59,696 nucleotides of DNA, taken from positions 1 to 59,696 of the forward strand of contig NZ_BBJT01000022.1 in the NCBI RefSeq assembly GCF_000739915.1, written 5' to 3'. The position numbers and the translations under genes were made by a program. The notes below the pieces were generated by a model, which saw only the letters and a program-made list of their open reading frames with translations, searched no databases and was not told where the DNA came from. Positions 18,602-29,400 of this stretch are shown one piece after another. Numbering within the stretch: the first letter of the stretch is position 1; every line of letters starts with the position of its first letter. This stretch comes from Paenibacillus chitinolyticus NBRC 15660 (GTDB lineage: Bacteria > Bacillota > Bacilli > Paenibacillales > NBRC-103111).

Positions 18602-19135
18602 ATGGAAAAAAGATGGTATGTCGTTCATACCTATTCAGGTTACGAGAACAAAGTCAAAGCCAATTTGGAGAAGCGCGTTGAATCTATGGATATGGCGGAC
18701 AAGATCTTCCGCGTACTCGTACCCATGGAGGAAGAGCTGGTAAACAAAGACGGCAAGAAGAAAACCGTCATGCGTAAAGTTTACCCCGGATACGTGCTCG
18801 TAGAGATGATTCAAACCGACGATTCCTGGTATGTTGTTCGCAACACTCCCGGCGTAACCGGCTTTGTAGGCTCGACGGGTTCCGGCTCTAAACCGACTCC
18901 GCTGCTTCCGGAAGAAGTCGAATCTATTCTGAAGCATATGGGAATGGAAGAACCGAAACCGAAGATCGACTTCGATCTGAAGGAAACGGTTCGCGTGAAG
19001 GTTGGTCCTTTTGCGAATTTCGTCGGCACTGTCGAAGAAATTATTGCAGACAAGAGCAAGCTCAAGGTTCATGTCAACATGTTTGGTCGAGAGACTCCGC
19101 TGGAGCTTGAGTTCCATCAAGTGGAGAAACTGTAG
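18602..19135 (+). CDS. nusG: Transcription termination/antitermination factor NusG
   Basis: Binds the RNA polymerase clamp via its NGN domain (1-115, [18 protein letters not shown]) and has a C-terminal KOW domain (about 125-177, [14 protein letters not shown]). In Bacillus-type bacteria it promotes sequence-specific pausing. ATG 18602 gives 177 aa, the same length as B. subtilis NusG; GTG 18593 has no good RBS. No terminator is seen between nusG and rplK. Confidence 0.96.
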   Translation: MEKRWYVVHTYSGYENKVKANLEKRVESMDMADKIFRVLVPMEEELVNKDGKKKTVMRKVYPGYVLVEMIQTDDSWYVVRNTPGVTGFVGSTGSGSKPTPLLPEEVESILKHMGMEEPKPKIDFDLKETVRVKVGPFANFVGTVEEIIADKSKLKVHVNMFGRETPLELEFHQVEKL

Positions 19136-19179
19136 ACTGCGTCGATTCAAATCCCTCTATTGAGGAAGTTTCTCTTGCG

Positions 19180-19287
19180 GAATCAGGTTGCTGATTCTGG
19201 CTGGTTCCTTAAGAAAAGCTTAGCCAGATCTGTTTCTTTCGCGGATGGGCTTTTGCTGGTGGGAGGGAAATGATCCCGTCGAACCAC
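19180..19287 (+). promoter_or_regulatory. Structured rplK leader, possible L1 target
   Basis: The gap before rplK contains hairpin GAATCAG-GTTG-CTGATTC (19180-19197), an arm pair CTGGCT/AGCCAG (19197-19202 with 19222-19227), then GGTGGGAGGGAAATGATCCC (19258-19277). GGUGGGAGG also occurs in the L1-binding stalk of bacterial 23S rRNA, so this may be the autoregulatory L1 site known in the L11 leaders of other bacteria. That function is inferred. Confidence 0.4.
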
Positions 19288-19314
19288 ACTACGTGCAAGG
19301 AGGTGTCATCACAC

Positions 19315-19740
19315 ATGGCAAAAAAGGTAATTAAAATGGTGAAACTGCAGGTTCCTGCAGGGAAAGCGAATCCTGCTCCGCCAATCGGTCCTGCTTTGGG
19401 TCAAGCTGGCGTGAACATCATGGCTTTCTGTAAGGAGTTCAATGCTAAGACTGCTGATCAAGCGGGTCTGATCATTCCGGTTGTTATCACTGTATTCGAG
19501 GACCGTTCGTTCACATTCGAAACGAAAACGCCTCCGGCAGCCGTACTTCTTCGTATCGCAGCTGGTGTCGAAAAAGGTTCCGGCGAACCGAACAAGAAGA
19601 AAGTTGCAACGGTTAAGCGTGCGAAAGTTCGCGAAATCGCTGAAACGAAAATGCCTGACCTTAACGCTGCAACCGTAGAGGCTGCAATGCTTATGGTTGA
19701 AGGTACTGCTCGCAGCATGGGCATCACGATCGAAGACTAA
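19315..19740 (+). CDS. rplK: 50S ribosomal protein L11
   Basis: Forms the GTPase-associated centre on 23S rRNA with L10 and L12 and is the target region of thiostrepton and RelA signalling. 141 aa, same as B. subtilis; the proline-rich [19 protein letters not shown] linker (15-33) and C-terminal RNA-binding domain are intact. ATG 19315 follows AAGGAGGTG by 9 nt; the frame is open upstream but lacks an RBS. Confidence 0.97.
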   Translation: MAKKVIKMVKLQVPAGKANPAPPIGPALGQAGVNIMAFCKEFNAKTADQAGLIIPVVITVFEDRSFTFETKTPPAAVLLRIAAGVEKGSGEPNKKKVATVKRAKVREIAETKMPDLNAATVEAAMLMVEGTARSMGITIED

Positions 19741-19817
19741 TTCGATTCGTAGGCTTCCCCCGGAAGCCGCAAAACAGTGGGAGGGCAATCCGTTACGACC
19801 ACAGAGGAGGAATACAA

Positions 19818-20510
19818 ATGGCTAAACACGGTAAGAAATATAACGAAGTGGCTAAGCAGGTTACTGCCGATGCACTTTATGAGCCGGCTGAAGCGATTGA
19901 GCTTGTTAAGAAAACAGCTCCGGCGAAATTTGATGAAACAGTTGATATTGCTGTTCGTCTTGGCGTTGACCCAAGAAAACAGGACCAGGCTGTCCGCGGC
20001 GTAGTTGTACTTCCGCACGGTACTGGTAAAACTAAGCGCGTCCTCGTATTCGCGAAAGGCGACAAAGCTAAAGAAGCAGAAGCAGCTGGCGCTGATTTTG
20101 TAGGCGATCAGGATATGATCAACAAAATCCAGCAAGGTTGGTTCGAATTCGATGTTTGCGTAGCTACTCCTGACATGATGAGTGAAGTTGGTAAGCTCGG
20201 ACGTCTGCTCGGTGGTAAAGGCCTTATGCCTAACCCTAAAGCAGGTACCGTAACTTTCGACGTTACCAAAGCTGTTCAAGAGATCAAAGCTGGTAAAATC
20301 GAATACCGCCTGGATAAAGCAGGACAAATTCATGCTCCACTCGGCAAAGTATCTTTCGACGCTGACAAGCTCTCCGAGAACTTCAAAGCGCTGATCGACG
20401 CACTGCTCAGAGCGAAACCTGCCGCTGCTAAAGGTGTATACCTTAAAAGCGTTGCAATTTCCTCCACAATGGGCCCGAGCGTTCGCGTGAACCTTCAATC
20501 CTTCAGATAA
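19818..20510 (+). CDS. rplA: 50S ribosomal protein L1
   Basis: Binds the mobile L1 stalk at the E site and is often a translational repressor of its own L11-L1 message. 230 aa (B. subtilis 232). The conserved [14 protein letters not shown] loop is present near residue 135. AGAGGAGG is 8 nt before the ATG. Second gene of rplK-rplA; the next operon has its own promoter. Confidence 0.97.
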   Translation: MAKHGKKYNEVAKQVTADALYEPAEAIELVKKTAPAKFDETVDIAVRLGVDPRKQDQAVRGVVVLPHGTGKTKRVLVFAKGDKAKEAEAAGADFVGDQDMINKIQQGWFEFDVCVATPDMMSEVGKLGRLLGGKGLMPNPKAGTVTFDVTKAVQEIKAGKIEYRLDKAGQIHAPLGKVSFDADKLSENFKALIDALLRAKPAAAKGVYLKSVAISSTMGPSVRVNLQSFR

Positions 20511-20522
20511 GTTATTCTACGG

Positions 20523-20551
20523 TTGACATCTTATGTCGAACGTGATAATAT
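20523..20551 (+). promoter_or_regulatory. Sigma-A promoter of rplJ-rplL
   Basis: TTGACA (20523-20528) and TAATAT (20546-20551) with a 17-nt spacer, just after rplA and before the L10 leader. Confidence 0.82.
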
Positions 20552-20581
20552 AACTGAGGTCGTTAGTTTAACAAACGAATA

Positions 20582-20662
20582 TATAGACCGTAGACAGCAG
20601 GTGCCGATGGGAACATCCCAAACAGCTTAATGTCCTGCCGAGGTGTTATGATATAAGTTCGG
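20582..20662 (+). promoter_or_regulatory. Ribosomal protein L10 leader
   Basis: The leader has the arrangement of the known L10 leader: GCAGG (20597-20601) pairs with CCTGC (20634-20638) around an inner hairpin TGGGA-aca-TCCCA, with unpaired purines able to form the kink-turn-like L10 site. Binding of the L10(L12)4 complex is expected to reduce rplJL expression through the downstream terminator. Confidence 0.75.
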
Positions 20663-20679
20663 GTTATACCGGAAGTGTC

Positions 20680-20712
20680 ATGCCTTCGTAGAGTCTACGA
20701 AGGCATTTCTTA
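20680..20712 (+). terminator. Attenuator terminator in the rplJ leader
   Basis: A near-perfect 13-bp stem, ATGCCTTCGTAGA (20680-20692) against 20694-20706, followed by TTTCTT. Located between the L10 leader and rplJ, it fits a regulated terminator. Confidence 0.75.
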
Positions 20713-20781
20713 TGCTTAGGCGGCGGAAATGCTTGTAATAGATTCGGTGAAAACCAGATTGACAAGAAGTGAGGTGTACCA

Positions 20782-21291
20782 ATGGCAAACGCAAAGATTT
20801 TAGCAGAAAAAGAGCAGATCGTATCCGACTTGTCGGAAAAACTACGTGCAAGCTCCTGCACAATCGTAACCGACTATCGTGGTCTTAACGTTGCGCAAGT
20901 AACGGAACTTCGTAAGCAACTACGTGAAGCAGGCGTAGAATTCCAAGTTCTTAAGAACTCGATGGTAAGACGTGCAACTGCTAACGCTGAGCTGACGGAA
21001 CTGGATGCACATCTGACAGGTCCGACTGCTATCGCGTTCAGCAAAGACGACGTTGTCGCTGCAGCGAAAATCCTTAACAACTTTGCTAAGAAAAACGAAA
21101 GCCTGAGCATTAAAGCGGGCGTTGTTGAAGGTAAAGTTGTGGATGTAACTCAAATCAAAGCACTGGCAGATCTGCCTTCCCGCGAAGGTCTTCTCTCCAT
21201 GCTCCTCAGCGTGCTTCAAGCACCTGTACGCAACTTCGCTCTTGCGGTTAAAGCTGTGGCTGAAAAGCAAGAAAGCGGAGCGGAAGCTTAA
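20782..21291 (+). CDS. rplJ: 50S ribosomal protein L10
   Basis: Base of the L7/L12 stalk; its C-terminal helix anchors L12 dimers and its N-terminal domain binds the GTPase-associated rRNA. 169 aa against 166 in B. subtilis, with the typical start [17 protein letters not shown] and the TDYRGL motif near 33. GAGGTG is 6 nt upstream. Expression is probably governed by the L10 leader and attenuator just upstream. Confidence 0.96.
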   Translation: MANAKILAEKEQIVSDLSEKLRASSCTIVTDYRGLNVAQVTELRKQLREAGVEFQVLKNSMVRRATANAELTELDAHLTGPTAIAFSKDDVVAAAKILNNFAKKNESLSIKAGVVEGKVVDVTQIKALADLPSREGLLSMLLSVLQAPVRNFALAVKAVAEKQESGAEA

Positions 21292-21336
21292 TTTTTACCC
21301 AAAAATAATTCGAATGAATATAATGGAGGTTTAACC

Positions 21337-21702
21337 ATGAGTAACGAGCAAATCTTGGAAGCCATTAAAGGCATGACAGTTCTTGAACTGAACGATCTGG
21401 TTAAAGCAATTGAAGAAGAATTTGGCGTCACTGCTGCAGCTCCAGTTGCAGTAATGGGCGGCGCTGCTGGCGGTGCTGAAGCTGCTGAGCAATCCGAGTT
21501 CGACGTAATCCTGAACAACGCTGGTGCTTCCAAAATCAACGTTATCAAAGTCGTTCGCGAAATCACTGGTCTTGGTCTGAAAGAAGCAAAAGACCTGGTT
21601 GACAACGCACCGAAGCCTATCAAAGAAAAAGTAGGCAAAGAAGAAGCAGAAGCAGTAAAAGCAAAACTCGAAGAAGCTGGCGCTTCCATCGAAGTGAAAT
21701 AA
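21337..21702 (+). CDS. rplL: 50S ribosomal protein L7/L12
   Basis: Stalk protein that recruits and activates translational GTPases. 121 aa: N-terminal dimerisation helices (1-35), Ala/Gly hinge ([19 protein letters not shown]), C-terminal factor-binding domain with [29 protein letters not shown] precedes the ATG. A very strong terminator follows directly. Confidence 0.97.
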   Translation: MSNEQILEAIKGMTVLELNDLVKAIEEEFGVTAAAPVAVMGGAAGGAEAAEQSEFDVILNNAGASKINVIKVVREITGLGLKEAKDLVDNAPKPIKEKVGKEEAEAVKAKLEEAGASIEVK

Positions 21703-21717
21703 TTTTGCTTTACACGA

Positions 21718-21754
21718 GAAACCTCTTGAAGCCTGGCTTCAAGAGGTTTCTTTT
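21718..21754 (+). terminator. Terminator of rplJ-rplL
   Basis: A perfect 15-bp stem (21718-21732 with 21736-21750, loop CTG) followed by TTTT. Confidence 0.93.
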
Positions 21755-21852
21755 GAATTTATAGAGCTTTTTGCATGCAGTTTATGTAGAGCTCCATAAT
21801 TCCGGGTATTCTAGGATAGGAATAGCGACTTGAATACAAAGGAGCGTAGGCG

Positions 21853-22452
21853 ATGACGGATCACTACTACACGCAAAAACCGACAGTGAAACACGATGTG
21901 CGGGAAATAGAGTTTCAAGTGGGGGATCGCAAGCTCCGGTTGATGACGGACGCCGGCGTTTTTTCCAAAAACGAGGTTGATTTTGGCAGCCGTCTGCTAA
22001 TTGAAACTATGGTGCTGCCGGCTAAGGCTCGTGTTCTGGATGTGGGCTGCGGATATGGACCGATCGGACTGAGTGCGGCTTTTAAATATCCGTCCGGTCA
22101 TGTGACGATGGTAGATATCAACGAACGGGCTGTGGAGCTGTCGCGGCAAAACGCGGAACGCAACGGGATCCGGAATGTTTCGGTTCTTCAAAGCGATAAG
22201 CTGGAAGCAGTAAAGACGGAAAAGTTTGACGTCGTACTGACAAATCCACCAATACGGGCAGGTAAACAAACCGTGCATGCCATTTTTGAAGAGGCTTACG
22301 AATGCCTGAATCCCGGAGGCGCTTTATGGGTGGTTATCCAGAAGAAACAAGGGTCGCCGTCGGCGTTAGCTAAGATGGAAGAGCTTTTCGGAGAGGCTGA
22401 AGAAGTTACAAAAGACAAAGGCTACCGTATATTACGGGCCTTTAAGAAATAG
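21853..22452 (+). CDS. Class I SAM-dependent methyltransferase (YbxB/RsmC-like)
   Basis: Rossmann-fold methyltransferase, 199 aa, conserved at this place before rpoB in Bacillus (ybxB). SAM-binding motif VLDVGCGYGPIGLSAA begins near residue 60; the catalytic NPP motif of base N-methyltransferases appears as LTNPPIRAG (about 131-139). The resemblance to RsmC suggests rRNA guanine N2 methylation, but the substrate is not known from sequence. AAAGGAG lies about 8 nt before the ATG. Isolated by the rplL terminator upstream and the rpoB promoter downstream. Confidence 0.87.
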   Translation: MTDHYYTQKPTVKHDVREIEFQVGDRKLRLMTDAGVFSKNEVDFGSRLLIETMVLPAKARVLDVGCGYGPIGLSAAFKYPSGHVTMVDINERAVELSRQNAERNGIRNVSVLQSDKLEAVKTEKFDVVLTNPPIRAGKQTVHAIFEEAYECLNPGGALWVVIQKKQGSPSALAKMEELFGEAEEVTKDKGYRILRAFKK

Positions 22453-22473
22453 TCAAGTGTTTGAGAAAAAAGT

Positions 22474-22502
22474 TTGACTTGACAATCCTGATATGGTATC
22501 AT
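22474..22502 (+). promoter_or_regulatory. Sigma-A promoter of rpoB-rpoC
   Basis: TTGACT (22474-22479), 17-nt spacer, extended -10 TGgTATCAT (hexamer 22497-22502). It leaves a leader of about 360 nt before rpoB. Confidence 0.78.
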
Positions 22503-22871
22503 TAAAAAATGTCAGTATTAAGATGGGCTTGATGTCTTTCGTTAAAGAAAATGTCAAGCATTTTTTTTGGAGAGAAATGAATAAAATTTCAAACGTTGAG
22601 TATAATGTTGAAATTTTAGGAAATTCTAACAAAATAGTAGTACTAGTCATAACGATGCGGATCAACAAGAAAAACCTCCATCCATTGCAGTCGCTTCTTC
22701 GGACGGGCTCTCTGACAAGATCGGAGATGTCCAACCTTAGTGTGCGCCCGGCTTAGACGCCCTTCCTTAAGGGGGTGCCAACATACAAGACGGCGCCGCC
22801 TGAAGTGTACGTCGATAGAAGTTTTTCTTATTTATTTTTATGAACTGAGTAGACTTAAGGGGTGAATGAAG
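22503..22871 (+). promoter_or_regulatory. Long rpoB leader region
   Basis: This 369-nt stretch has no convincing gene. It begins with AAAAAATG (22504-22511), then a terminator-like hairpin (22527-22568), then an AT-rich part with TATAAT at 22601-22606 that lacks a good -35, then a GC-richer part including hairpin GCCCTT-CCTT-AAGGGGGT (about 22761-22778). It ends with the RBS AAGGGGTG (22857-22864). A 59-codon frame from ATG 22577 is present but looks accidental. Confidence 0.6.
22527..22568 (+). terminator. Terminator-like hairpin in the rpoB leader
   Basis: GCTTGA (22527-22532) pairs with TCAAGC (22554-22559), with inner stem TCTTT/AAAGA around CGTT, followed by A and eight T. It lies 25 nt downstream of the -10. 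It must be bypassed for rpoBC expression, so it is either an attenuator or weak; the upstream AAAAAATG (22504-22511) could pair with CATTTTTT (22559-22566) as an alternative fold. Confidence 0.6.
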
Positions 22872-25800
22872 TTGGCGGGACATCTTGTTCAATTTGGACG
22901 ACGCAAACGCAGGACTTATGCTCGAATTAATGAGGTGCTGGACATCCCCAACCTGATTGAAATTCAGCAAAAATCATACGAATGGTTTTTGGATGAAGGA
23001 TTGCGGGAGATGTTTTTAGATATCTCACCGATTCAGGATTTTACGGGGAATCTAGTGCTTGAGTTTATTGACTACAGCTTAGGAGAGCCTAAGTATTCCG
23101 TGGACGAATCCAAAGAGCGGGACGTAACCTACGCTGCACCGCTTCGGGTGAAGGTACGTCTGATCAATAAGGAAACCGGAGAAGTAAAGGAACAGGAAGT
23201 GTTCATGGGCGATTTCCCGATCATGACCGAAACCGGAACCTTTATTATTAACGGTGCTGAACGTGTAATTGTCTCCCAGCTCGTTCGTTCTCCTAGCGTC
23301 TATTATAGCACTAAAGTGGATAAGAACGGTAAAAAGACTTACACGGCTACGGTTATTCCTAACCGGGGAGCCTGGCTGGAATTAGAGACGGACGCGAAAG
23401 ATATCATTTATGTGAGAATCGACCGCACACGTAAAATTCCGGTTACCGTTCTTCTGCGCGCACTTGGATTCGGAACCGATGCCGAGATTCTTGATCTTCT
23501 TGGCGACAATGAATATATACGCAACACACTCGACAAAGACAACACCGATTCAACGGATAAAGCGCTGATTGAAATTTACGAGCGTCTTCGTCCGGGCGAG
23601 CCGCCGACCTTGGATAACGCAAGAAGCTTGCTTGTAGCGCGTTTCTTCGATCCGAAGCGTTATGACCTCGCCAACGTGGGCCGGTACAAAATCAACAAGA
23701 AGCTTCATATCAAGAACCGTTTGTTCAACCAGCGTCTTGCCGAAACTCTTGCGGATCCGGAAACGGGCGAAATCGTGGCCGAAGCCGGTCAACTGCTTGA
23801 CCGTCGTCTGCTCGATGAAGTGCTGCCGTTCCTGGAGAAGAAGATCGGGTTTAAGGATTACTCCGTTCCTAACGGAGTTGCCGGAGAAGAGATCATTCCG
23901 GTTCAAACCATTGATGTATACTCCCCGCTCGAAGACGGGAAAGTAGTTAAAGTAATTTCTAACGCTGTCATTGACAAGTCCGTTAAGAACATTACACCGG
24001 CCGATATCATTTCGTCCATTAACTACTTTATAAACCTTCTGCACGGAATCGGAAACACGGATGATATCGATCATCTCGGTAACCGTCGTCTTCGTTCGGT
24101 TGGCGAACTGCTTCAGAACCAGTTCCGTATCGGTTTGTCCCGTATGGAACGTGTCGTTCGCGAGCGTATGTCCATTCAGGATGCGAACGTTATTACACCA
24201 CAGGCTCTGATCAACATACGTCCGGTGATTGCCGCGATTAAAGAGTTCTTCGGAAGCTCCCAACTATCGCAGTTTATGGACCAGACGAATCCGTTGGCTG
24301 AACTGACGCACAAACGTCGTCTGTCCGCATTGGGTCCCGGTGGTTTGACGCGTGAACGCGCGGGCTTTGAAGTCCGTGACGTCCATCACTCTCACTATGG
24401 CCGGATGTGTCCGATTGAAACGCCGGAGGGTCCGAACATCGGATTGATCAACTCCTTGTCCACCTTCGCGCGGATCAACGAGTACGGCTTTATCGAGGCT
24501 CCTTACCGCCACGTAGATCCGAAGACCGGTGTGGTCACGGAAGAAATCGTGTATATGACAGCGGATGAAGAGGATAACTACGTCGTTGCTCAAGCGAATG
24601 CTGAACTTACGGAAGAAGGAACATTCGTTAATGACAGTGTTATCGTTCGTTATAAAGATGATATCTTGACCCTGCCTAAAGAGCGCGTCGACTACATGGA
24701 CGTATCTCCTAAGCAGGTCGTATCGGTTGCGACGGCGTTGATTCCGTTTTTGGAAAACGATGACTCCAACCGTGCCCTCATGGGATCCAACATGCAGCGT
24801 CAAGCCGTTCCGCTTCTTATTCCTAAGGCACCGCTCGTCGGTACGGGAATGGAACATAAGTCCGCTAAAGACTCTGGTGTTTGTATTGTTGCCAAACATG
24901 ACGGAATTATCGAAAAAGTTGCCGGCAATGAAATTTGGCTGCGCCGCCAGGAACTGGTGGACGGTAAATTGGTCAACGGCAATCTCATCAAGCATAAGCT
25001 TCACAAATTTATGCGTTCCAACCAAGGTACGTGTATCAACCAGCGTCCGATCGTTCAAAAGGGCCAGCTTGTTAAAGCCGGCGACATCCTTGCCGACGGT
25101 CCTTCGACGGAACAGGGCGAACTGGCTCTGGGCCGTAACGTAGTCGTTGCCTTCATGACGTGGGAAGGTTACAACTATGAGGATGCGATCCTTCTGAGCG
25201 AACGACTTGTAAAAGAAGATGTGTACACATCCATTCACATCGAGGAATACGAGTCCGAAGCCCGGGATACGAAGCTCGGTCCGGAAGAGATTACTCGCGA
25301 CATTCCGAATGTCGGCGAAGATGCTCTGAAGAACCTCGACGAGCGCGGAATTATCCGCGTCGGTGCCGAAATCGGCGCGGGCGACATTCTCGTCGGTAAA
25401 GTAACGCCGAAAGGCGTAACGGAACTGACGGCAGAGGAGCGTCTCCTGCACGCGATCTTCGGTGAGAAGGCGCGTGAAGTGAGAGACACCTCCTTGCGTG
25501 TTCCTCACGGAACCGACGGTATCGTCGTAGACGTGAAGGTATTTACACGCGAGAACGGCGACGAACTGCCTCCGGGCGTTAACCAGCTCGTTCGTGTCTA
25601 CATTGCCCAGAAGCGTAAAATCTCCGAGGGTGATAAAATGGCCGGACGTCACGGTAACAAAGGGGTTATCGCGCGTATCCTCCCTGAGGAAGATATGCCG
25701 TTCATGCCGGACGGAACGCCTGTAGAAGTCGTGCTGAACCCGCTGGGCGTACCTTCGCGTATGAACATCGGTCAAGTACTGGAAGTTCACTTGGGTATGG

Positions 25801-26408
25801 CGTCCAGAGCGCTCGGTATCCACGTGGCCACGCCGGTATTCGACGGAGCGCGCGAGTACGACGTGTTCGATACGATGGAAGAAGCCGGCATGCAGCGCAA
25901 CGGTAAAACCAAGCTTTATGACGGCCGCACAGGCGACGCTTTTGAACGCGAAGTTACCGTTGGCGTCATGTACATGATTAAACTGGCGCACATGGTCGAT
26001 GATAAAATCCATGCCCGTTCCACAGGTCCGTACTCTCTCGTTACACAGCAGCCTCTGGGCGGTAAAGCTCAGTTCGGCGGACAGCGTTTCGGGGAGATGG
26101 AAGTGTGGGCCCTAGAGGCCTACGGCGCGGCTTACACGCTGCAGGAAATCCTGACCGTGAAGTCCGATGACGTGGTTGGTCGTGTTAAAACGTACGAATC
26201 CATCGTCAAAGGCGAGAACGTGCCGGAGCCGGGTGTTCCGGAGTCGTTTAAAGTATTGATCAAGGAGCTTCAAAGCTTGGGAATGGATGTTAAAATCCTG
26301 TCCGGCGACGAAGAGGAAATCGAGATGAAAGAACTCGATGATGAGGAAGATACGACCAGTGACAAGCTTAATCTGAACCTTGAAGGGGCAGAAATTGGAG
26401 TCGAATAG
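22872..26408 (+). CDS. rpoB: RNA polymerase beta subunit
   Basis: Catalytic core subunit. About 1178 aa, very close to B. subtilis RpoB throughout; the rifampicin pocket [20 protein letters not shown] (about 460-479) and [17 protein letters not shown] show no known resistance change. The C-terminal [20 protein letters not shown] and an acidic tail are present. The start is probably TTG 22872 (MAGHLVQFG), which has AAGGGGTG 7 nt upstream and matches the family N-terminus; ATG 22866, two codons earlier, sits only 1 nt from that RBS. Confidence 0.96.
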   Translation: MAGHLVQFGRRKRRTYARINEVLDIPNLIEIQQKSYEWFLDEGLREMFLDISPIQDFTGNLVLEFIDYSLGEPKYSVDESKERDVTYAAPLRVKVRLINKETGEVKEQEVFMGDFPIMTETGTFIINGAERVIVSQLVRSPSVYYSTKVDKNGKKTYTATVIPNRGAWLELETDAKDIIYVRIDRTRKIPVTVLLRALGFGTDAEILDLLGDNEYIRNTLDKDNTDSTDKALIEIYERLRPGEPPTLDNARSLLVARFFDPKRYDLANVGRYKINKKLHIKNRLFNQRLAETLADPETGEIVAEAGQLLDRRLLDEVLPFLEKKIGFKDYSVPNGVAGEEIIPVQTIDVYSPLEDGKVVKVISNAVIDKSVKNITPADIISSINYFINLLHGIGNTDDIDHLGNRRLRSVGELLQNQFRIGLSRMERVVRERMSIQDANVITPQALINIRPVIAAIKEFFGSSQLSQFMDQTNPLAELTHKRRLSALGPGGLTRERAGFEVRDVHHSHYGRMCPIETPEGPNIGLINSLSTFARINEYGFIEAPYRHVDPKTGVVTEEIVYMTADEEDNYVVAQANAELTEEGTFVNDSVIVRYKDDILTLPKERVDYMDVSPKQVVSVATALIPFLENDDSNRALMGSNMQRQAVPLLIPKAPLVGTGMEHKSAKDSGVCIVAKHDGIIEKVAGNEIWLRRQELVDGKLVNGNLIKHKLHKFMRSNQGTCINQRPIVQKGQLVKAGDILADGPSTEQGELALGRNVVVAFMTWEGYNYEDAILLSERLVKEDVYTSIHIEEYESEARDTKLGPEEITRDIPNVGEDALKNLDERGIIRVGAEIGAGDILVGKVTPKGVTELTAEERLLHAIFGEKAREVRDTSLRVPHGTDGIVVDVKVFTRENGDELPPGVNQLVRVYIAQKRKISEGDKMAGRHGNKGVIARILPEEDMPFMPDGTPVEVVLNPLGVPSRMNIGQVLEVHLGMASRALGIHVATPVFDGAREYDVFDTMEEAGMQRNGKTKLYDGRTGDAFEREVTVGVMYMIKLAHMVDDKIHARSTGPYSLVTQQPLGGKAQFGGQRFGEMEVWALEAYGAAYTLQEILTVKSDDVVGRVKTYESIVKGENVPEPGVPESFKVLIKELQSLGMDVKILSGDEEEIEMKELDDEEDTTSDKLNLNLEGAEIGVE

Positions 26409-26426
26409 CTGCAACTGATAGAGGAA

Positions 26427-26448
26427 AGGCGGACATAGCAGTCCGCCT
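26427..26448 (+). other. rpoB-rpoC intercistronic hairpin
   Basis: An 8-bp stem AGGCGGAC/GTCCGCCT with a 6-nt loop, not followed by a T tract, lies in the 78-nt gap between rpoB and rpoC. Probably an RNA stability or processing element rather than a terminator. Confidence 0.55.
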
Positions 26449-26486
26449 CCTTCCCATAACTAGCACATTCTAAGGAGGGTTGCTCC

Positions 26487-29400
26487 TTGTTGGACGTAAA
26501 CAACTTCGAATTTATGAAAATTGGATTGGCCTCACCTGAGAAGATCCGTTCGTGGTCCCGTGGGGAAGTTAAAAAACCGGAAACCATCAACTACAGAACC
26601 TTGAAACCGGAGAAAGAAGGTTTGTTCTGCGAGAAGATTTTCGGACCGACGAAAGACTGGGAGTGTCACTGCGGTAAATACAAGCGTGTGCGTTACAAAG
26701 GGGTCGTTTGTGACCGTTGCGGCGTTGAAGTAACACGTCAGAAAGTTCGCCGCGAACGTATGGGACACATTGAGCTTGCCGCTCCCGTATCCCACATCTG
26801 GTATTTCAAAGGTATTCCTAGCCGCATGGGTCTTGCTTTGGATATGTCTCCTCGTTCCCTTGAAGAGATTATCTACTTTGCATCCTATGTAGTAACGGAC
26901 CCTGGAGACACGCCTCTTGAGAAGAAGCAGCTTCTTTCCGAAAAAGAATACCGCAGCTACCGCGAGAAATACGGTTATGCTTTCCAAGCGGGTATGGGCG
27001 CCGAGGCAGTTAAGAAACTTCTGCAGGATATCGACATCGACAAAGATGTGGAATCCTTAAAAGAAGAACTCAAAACCGCTCAAGGCCAACGTCGCAACCG
27101 GGCGATCAAGCGTCTGGAAGTTATGGAAGCTTTCCGTAATTCGAAAAACCGTCCGGACTGGATGGTTCTTGATGTGCTGCCGGTTATTCCTCCGGAACTT
27201 CGCCCGATGGTTCAGTTGGACGGCGGACGTTTTGCGACTTCCGACCTTAATGATCTGTATCGTCGCGTTATTAACCGTAACAACCGTCTGAAGCGTCTTC
27301 TCGACCTGGGCGCTCCCGATATCATCGTTCAGAACGAGAAGCGTATGCTTCAAGAAGCCGTTGACGCTCTGATCGATAACGGCCGCCGCGGCCGTCCGGT
27401 AACGGGTCCCGGTAACCGTCCGCTTAAATCTCTCAGCCACATGCTGAAAGGTAAGCAGGGCCGTTTCCGCCAGAACTTGCTCGGTAAACGTGTCGACTAC
27501 TCCGGCCGTTCCGTTATCGTTGTAGGTCCTAGCCTCAAAATGTACCAGTGCGGTCTGCCTAAAGAGATGGCATTGGAACTTTTCAAACCTTTCGTTATGA
27601 AAGAGCTCGTAAACAAAGGTCTTGCCCATAACATCAAAAGCGCGAAACGCAAAGTAGAACGCGTTAGCCCCGAAGTTTGGGATGTCCTTGAAGAAGTCAT
27701 TAAGGAGCACCCGGTTCTTCTGAACCGTGCCCCCACACTGCATAGATTGGGCATCCAGGCGTTCGAACCGATTCTGGTCGAAGGACGCGCCATCAAGCTG
27801 CATCCGCTCGTATGTACGGCCTATAATGCCGACTTCGACGGTGACCAAATGGCCGTTCACGTGCCGCTTTCCGCTGAAGCGCAGGCTGAAGCACGCCTTC
27901 TCATGCTTGCGGCAGGCAACATTCTTAACCCGAAAGACGGCAAGCCGGTTGTAACTCCATCGCAGGATATGGTTCTGGGAAGCTTCTATCTGACTACGGA
28001 CAACAAGCACGGCCGTGGTGCGAACTTGATCTTCCGTTCCGTTAACGAAGCCGTTTCCGCTTATCAGAACGGGACTGCCGAGCTTCATGCCCGCGTAGCT
28101 ATCCCTGCTAAGGTTTTGAATAAGAAGAACTTTACGGAAGCCCAACAGAACGCTTATCTGATTACGACCATCGGTAAAATTATCTTTAACGAAATTTTCC
28201 CGGATGACTTCCCGTACATCAACGATGCGACTAAAGCGAATCTGCTTAACGGCCCGTCCGATGACTATTTCGTGTTTGAAAAAGGCTCCAACATCCGTGC
28301 GAGAATGGAAGAGCTGCCTGAAGCGAAAGCGGTCGGTAAAGACTACCTCGGTTCGATTATTGCCGAGTGCTTCCGTAATTACCATACGACCAGAACTTCG
28401 GTCATTCTCGACAAGATCAAAGAACTCGGCTTCACATACTCCACTAAAGCCGGTATTACGGTTGCCGTGGCGGATGTCGTGGTACCTAACGAGAAGAAGA
28501 AGATCCTTGAAGATTCCGAAGAGAAAGTACGCACGGTAACGAACCAATACCGCCGCGGTCTTATTACCGACGACGAGCGTTATGACCGTGTTATCGCGAT
28601 CTGGAGCAAAACGAAGGATGAAATCACGGATATCCTGATGAGATCCCTCGACAAATACAACTCCATCAACATGATGGTTGAGTCCAAAGCACGGGGTAAC
28701 AAATCGCAAATCACCCAGCTGGGCGGTATGCGTGGTCTGATGGCCAACCCGTCCGGTAAAATCATCGAGTTGCCGATTAAATCGAACTTCCGTGAAGGCC
28801 TTACCGTCTTGGAATACTTTATTTCCACGCACGGTGCCCGTAAAGGTCTTGCCGATACGGCCCTTCGTACAGCGGATTCCGGTTACCTGACTCGACGTCT
28901 CGTTGACGTAGCCCAAGACGTTATCGTCCGTGAAGACGATTGCGGAACGGATAAAGGATTTATCGTCAGCAAAATTCAAGACGGCAAAGAGGTTATCGAA
29001 GACCTGTTTGACCGTATTGAAGGCCGCTATGCGTTTGAAACCATTCGTCACCCGGAGACGGGCGAAGTTATCGTGAACCGCAATGAGCTAATTGAAGCCA
29101 ACATTGCAAATGCGATCATTGATGCGAATATTGAACGTCTTCAGATTCGTTCCGTCCTCAGCTGCCGGTCCCGTCACGGGGTCTGCAAGAAGTGTTACGG
29201 ACGTAACTTGGCGACTGGCCAGCACGTTGAAATCGGGGAAGCAGTCGGTATTATCGCGGCTCAATCCATCGGTGAGCCGGGAACCCAGCTTACCATGCGT
29301 ACGTTCCATACCGGGGGCGTAGCAGGAGACGATATCACGCAAGGTCTTCCGCGTATTCAGGAGCTTTTCGAAGCCCGGAATCCGAAAGGTCAAGCGATTA

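Noticed and set aside
22577-22756. A 59-codon frame in the rpoB leader with GGAGAG nearby
   Set aside because: The RBS is only 2 nt from the ATG, the composition changes abruptly along the frame, and no recognisable motif is present. Could still be a leader peptide if conserved.
24264-29051. Long minus-strand open frames (582 and 664 codons) inside rpoB and rpoC
   Set aside because: Antisense shadows of biased codon use in rpoB and rpoC; no RBS or promoter and no recognisable protein features.
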